This document shows, in pieces, positions 60,691-64,000 of a stretch of DNA of 64,000 bases. The DNA comes from Littorina saxatilis (taxonomy: Eukaryota > Mollusca > Gastropoda > Littorinimorpha > Littorinidae), in contig NC_090260.1 in the NCBI RefSeq assembly GCF_037325665.1, forward strand, positions 54,348,649 through 54,412,648, read 5' to 3'. Position numbers and translations under genes: made by a program. Numbering within the stretch: the first letter of the stretch is position 1; each line of letters begins with the position of its first letter. The notes beneath the pieces are model-generated. The model ran no database searches and had not been told where the DNA came from. It worked only from the letters and a program-made list of their open reading frames with translations.

Positions 60691-60870
60691 AAGTCAATGA
60701 AGTAGTCTAGCTGTAGCTTGTCGTTCTCTGAAAACAGTACAATACAATACAAGTCAATGAAGTAGTCCAGCTGTAGCTTGTCGTTCTCTGAAAACAGTAC
60801 AGTACAATGAAAGTCAATGGAGTAGTCCAGCTGTAGCGTGTCGTTCTCTAAAAACAGCCCACCACAAAAC
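60691..60870 (-). repeat. 60-bp tandem repeat made from a TRPM exon acceptor, 3 copies
   Basis: Units start at 60691, 60751 and 60811. In gene orientation each has ACTGTTTTCAG followed by coding-like bases for NDKLQLDYFIDL, matching the acceptor and first codons of exon 54204-54349. The first six exon bases are missing. The 20-codon period keeps the frame open. The real exon would have been the next unit before the DIRS-like element separated them. The third unit is diverged. Confidence 0.92.
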
Positions 60871-60984
60871 AACACAATACAATACAATACAATGTAATAT
60901 AACCTGATACAATCTAGTCTAATGCAATCTAGTCCAATTCAATCCAATTCTAATCCAAGATACTGTAATACATCACAGTGCAGT
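60871..60984. repeat. degenerate CAATA/CAATC simple repeat
   Basis: Low-complexity transition (ACAATACAATACAATG..., CAATCTAGTC...) between the 60-bp and 40-bp arrays. It may be the seed of the latter. Confidence 0.7.
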
Positions 60985-62837
60985 GCAATATAATGCGGTA
61001 CCATGCAACACAATGCAATACAATGCAATATAATGTGGTACCATGCAACACAATCCAATACAATGCAATATAATGTCGTACCATGCAACACAATCCAATA
61101 CAATCCAATATAATGTGGTACCATGCAACACAATACAATACAATGCAATATAATGTGGTACCATGCAACACAATACAATACAATGCAATATAATGTCGTA
61201 CCATGCAACACAATCCAATACAATCCAATATAATGTGGTACCATGCAATACAATACAATGCAATATTATGTTGTACCATGCAACACAATACAATACAATG
61301 CAATATAATGTCGTACCATGCAACACAATCCAATACAATGCAATGTAATGTGGTGCCATGCAACACAATGCAATACAATGCAATATAATGTGGTACCATG
61401 CAACACAATCCAATACAATGCAATATAATGTGGTACCTTGCAACACAATCCTATACAATGCAATATAATGTCGTACCATGCAACACAATCCAATACAATC
61501 CAATATAATGTGGTACCATGCAAAACAATACAATACAATGCAATATAATGTGGTACCATGCAACACAATACAATGCAATATAATGTCGTACCATGCAACA
61601 CAATCCAATAGAATCCAATATAATGTGGTACCATGCAACACAATCCAATACAATGCAATATAATGTCGTACCATGCAACACAATCCAATACAATCCAATA
61701 TAATGTGGTACCATGCAACACAATACAATACAATGCAATATAATGTCGTACCATGCAACACAATCCAATACAATGCAATGTAATGTGGTACTATGCAACA
61801 CAATGCAATACAATCCAATATAATGTGGTACCATGCAACACAATACAATACAATGCAATATAATGTGGTACCATGCAACACAATACAATACAATGCAATA
61901 TAATGTGGTACTATGCAACACAATCCAATACAATGCAATATAATGTCGTACCATGCTACACAATACAATACAATACAATGAAATATAATGCGGTACCATG
62001 CAACACAATCCAATACAATCCAATATAATGTGGTACCATGCAACACAATCCAATACAATGCAATATAATGTGGTACTATGCGACACAATCCAATACAATG
62101 CATAATAATGTGGTACTATGCAACACACTCTAATACAATGCAATAACATGTCATACCATGCGACACAATCCAATACAATGCAATATAATGTGGTACCTTG
62201 CAACACCATCCAATACAATCCAATATAATGTGGTACCATGCAACACAATGCAATACAATCCAATATAATGTGGTACCATGCAACCCAATCCAATACAATC
62301 CAATATAATGTGGTACCATGCAACACAATCCAATACAATCCAATATAATGTGGTACCATGCAACACAATCCAATACAATGCAATATAATGTGGTACCATG
62401 CAACACAATCCAATACAATGCAATATAATGTGGTACCATGCAACCCAATCCAATACAATGCACTATAATGTGGTACCATGCAACACAATCCAATACAATG
62501 CAATATAATGTGGTACCATGCAACACAATCCAATACAATGCAATATAATGTCGTACCATGCAACACAATCCAATACAATGCAATATAATGTGGTACCATG
62601 CAACACAATCCAATACAATGCAATGTAATGTCGTACCATGCAACACAATCCAATACAATGCAATATAATGTGGTACTATGCAACACAATCCAATACAATC
62701 CAATATAATGTGTTACCATGCAACACAATGTAATACAATCCAATACAATGTGGTACTATGCGACACAATCCAATACAATGCAATATAATGTGGTACCATG
62801 CAACACAATCCAATACAATGCAATATAATGTAGTACT
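60985..62837. repeat. 40-bp satellite, ~46 copies
   Basis: Units composed of CAATGCAATATAATGTGGTA and CCATGCAACACAATCCAATA. The minus strand of the unit has no stops in any frame, which gives open frames of up to 430 codons. Their repetitive C/I/V/L/W-rich peptides show no family likeness and are treated as by-products. It lies upstream of exon 54204-54349 in the gene's orientation. Confidence 0.95.
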
Positions 62838-62960
62838 ATAATAATAATAATAACGATTACTTATATAGCGCGTAAACCTCGTGGTGACGAGCCCAGAGCG
62901 CTTTACGCTTACACAATCATAATACAAACAAGGAAAGAGAACTAAATCCGAATAAATTCA

Positions 62961-63006
62961 AACATGGTCACACACACCCACACACGCACGCACACACACG
63001 CGCACA

Positions 63007-63039
<33 letters not shown>

Positions 63040-63055
63040 ACACACACACACACAA
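62961..63055. repeat. (CA)n/(CG)n microsatellite
   Basis: Alternating purine-pyrimidine tract (ACACAC..., CGCGCGCGCGCGC) in the LINE 3' UTR; a potential Z-DNA former. Confidence 0.9.
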
Positions 63056-63223
63056 TCTTTCTTTCGTCATTGTCAATGTTCAGGTAACCCGCAATGTCAT
63101 TCCATGTACGCATACGTTATTCTAGTACAACACACACAGGCACATACACATCCTCATGAACGCCACACTTTAGTAGATAATACACGTGGCAGCGCCGATG
63201 ACTCACCGATCATGGGATCTCCT

Positions 63224-64000
63224 TCAGAGGTCTAACTTAAACATGTGTGTTTTGAGGGCTGTTCTAAAGGCAGATGGTGACTGGGAATCCCTAATGCTCC
63301 GGGGGATTTTCTCCCAGACAAGAGGTCCCTGGTACTTGAAGGATCTCTCAAATCCATAGTTAGTTGATTTTCTGTTTCTTTTTGGTTTACTAAGTACATT
63401 GGTATCTGTTGCAGAGCGAAGAGAGGAGAGGTTTGAATATTTTGATAACATCTCAGAGAGATAAGCAGGTCCTGTACCATGAAAGAAAGAGAAACAAATG
63501 CATGCAATTTTGTATTGAATACGACTTCTTACAGGCAGCCAGTGAAGGGATCTCAAAACAGGTGTGATGTGGTGTCTTTTAGGGGTCTTTGTGATTAATC
63601 TAGCGGAGTTGTTCTGTACTTTCTGCAGTTTTTCAATGAGATAGTCAAATGAACCAGAAAGAAGGGCATTTCCGTAATCTAGCCTTGAAAGAACGAGAGA
63701 GCAAATGAGGGTTTTTGTAGCATCGGAAGAAAGGCAGTGGCGGATGGAGCTAATTTTTCTCAGTTCATAGTAGGCATTTCTACAGACAGTGGAGACTTGT
63801 TGTTTGAAACAGAGAGTTTCGTCGAAGATGACACCGAGGTTTCGTACTTGAGAAGCCAACTGAATATCAGTTCCAGCTATAGAGATTTGGGCAGGAAGGG
63901 ATGGTTCTTTTTTAAGAGAAGGGGGTACAACTAGCATGATCTCGGTCTTGTCGTCATTAAGTTTCAATTTATTTTCGGTCATCCACAATTTCAAGTCAGA
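63224..64000 (-). CDS. LINE reverse transcriptase, C-terminal part (partial)
   Basis: At least 256 codons, open to the window edge. The visible part is the thumb and C-terminal region of a non-LTR retrotransposon RT. It starts LKLNDDKTEIMLV, followed by VRNLGVIFDETLCFKQQV, SRLDYGNALLSG, LQKVQNNSARLITKTPKRH and LRSLHWLPVRSRIQYKI. It ends FRTALKTHMFKLDL. This arrangement is typical of the CR1/L2/Rex1 group. The catalytic FxDD and the endonuclease would lie beyond 64000. No interruption is seen in the visible part. Confidence 0.88.
   Translation of the reverse strand, partial: SDLKLWMTENKLKLNDDKTEIMLVVPPSLKKEPSLPAQISIAGTDIQLASQVRNLGVIFDETLCFKQQVSTVCRNAYYELRKISSIRHCLSSDATKTLICSLVLSRLDYGNALLSGSFDYLIEKLQKVQNNSARLITKTPKRHHITPVLRSLHWLPVRSRIQYKIACICFSFFHGTGPAYLSEMLSKYSNLSSLRSATDTNVLSKPKRNRKSTNYGFERSFKYQGPLVWEKIPRSIRDSQSPSAFRTALKTHMFKLDL

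Larger units (their letters stand above)
62838..64000 (-). mobile_element. CR1/L2-like LINE, 3' part (continues beyond window)
   Basis: The polymerase C-terminus (63224 onward) is followed on the minus strand by a ~385-bp 3' UTR containing a CA/CG microsatellite. The element ends in AAGCGCTCTGGGCTCGTC... and a (TTATTA)n tail at ~62838-62853. It is inserted at the edge of the 40-bp satellite. Confidence 0.85.

Noticed and set aside
60973-62743. Minus-strand open frames of up to 430 codons as repetitive membrane proteins
   Set aside because: All three frames of a 40-bp repeat are open and the peptides are simple translations of CAATA-rich DNA; no family likeness.

Overview
Eukaryotic, repeat-dominated window, most likely from a mollusc (probably a gastropod). 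The inference rests on the retroposon tails ending GACGTTAA…AAATAAA, a tRNA-headed SINE whose core resembles the Nin-type SINE domain, CR1/L2-like LINEs, a DIRS-like element and a nuclear-receptor-site-rich short element. No species can be named from the sequence.

The only host gene I can support is a TRPM-family cation channel gene on the minus strand. Five internal exons are visible, in transcript order: 54204-54349, 29070-29262, 20381-20529, 8567-8667 and 7948-8155. All have AG/GT boundaries and the codon phases agree at every junction. They encode the cytoplasmic N-terminal TRPM homology region ahead of the membrane domain. The first and last exons lie outside the window.

The introns are almost wholly tandem repeats and mobile elements. 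The 24.9-kb intron after exon 54204-54349 is filled by a 64-bp satellite (about 260 copies by length). Each unit carries the last ~15 nt of that exon plus its 5' splice site. Upstream of the same exon, a 60-bp tandem repeat (60691-60870) carries its 3' splice site and first coding bases. A 49-bp satellite (about 227 copies, 8704-19850) starts 36 nt from the acceptor of exon 8567-8667. A 22-bp minisatellite (split by two LTR-like insertions) and a 47-bp satellite occupy the 8.5-kb intron. A 40-bp satellite (60985-62837) lies upstream of exon 54204-54349.

Layout: 218-664 Tc1/mariner remnant; 966-1440 retroposon with 13-bp target duplication; 1855-7824 LTR retroelement with no recognisable proteins, holding a nuclear-receptor-site element and a 44-bp micro-retroposon; 7948-8667 two TRPM exons with a LINE fragment between them; 8704-19850 49-bp satellite; 20381-29262 two TRPM exons with two LTR-like insertions between them; 29388-54203 64-bp satellite holding two SINE copies and a young Gypsy element with integrase ahead of reverse transcriptase (Gmr1-like order); 54204-54349 TRPM exon; 54376-60686 decayed DIRS-like element with a processed retrocopy and a 58-bp micro-retroposon inside; 60691-62837 further tandem repeats; 62838-64000 the 3' part of a CR1/L2-like LINE that runs off the window.

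The most unusual signal is the conversion of exon-intron boundaries of one channel gene into large intronic satellites. This places hundreds of consensus-quality 5' splice sites directly downstream of the authentic one.
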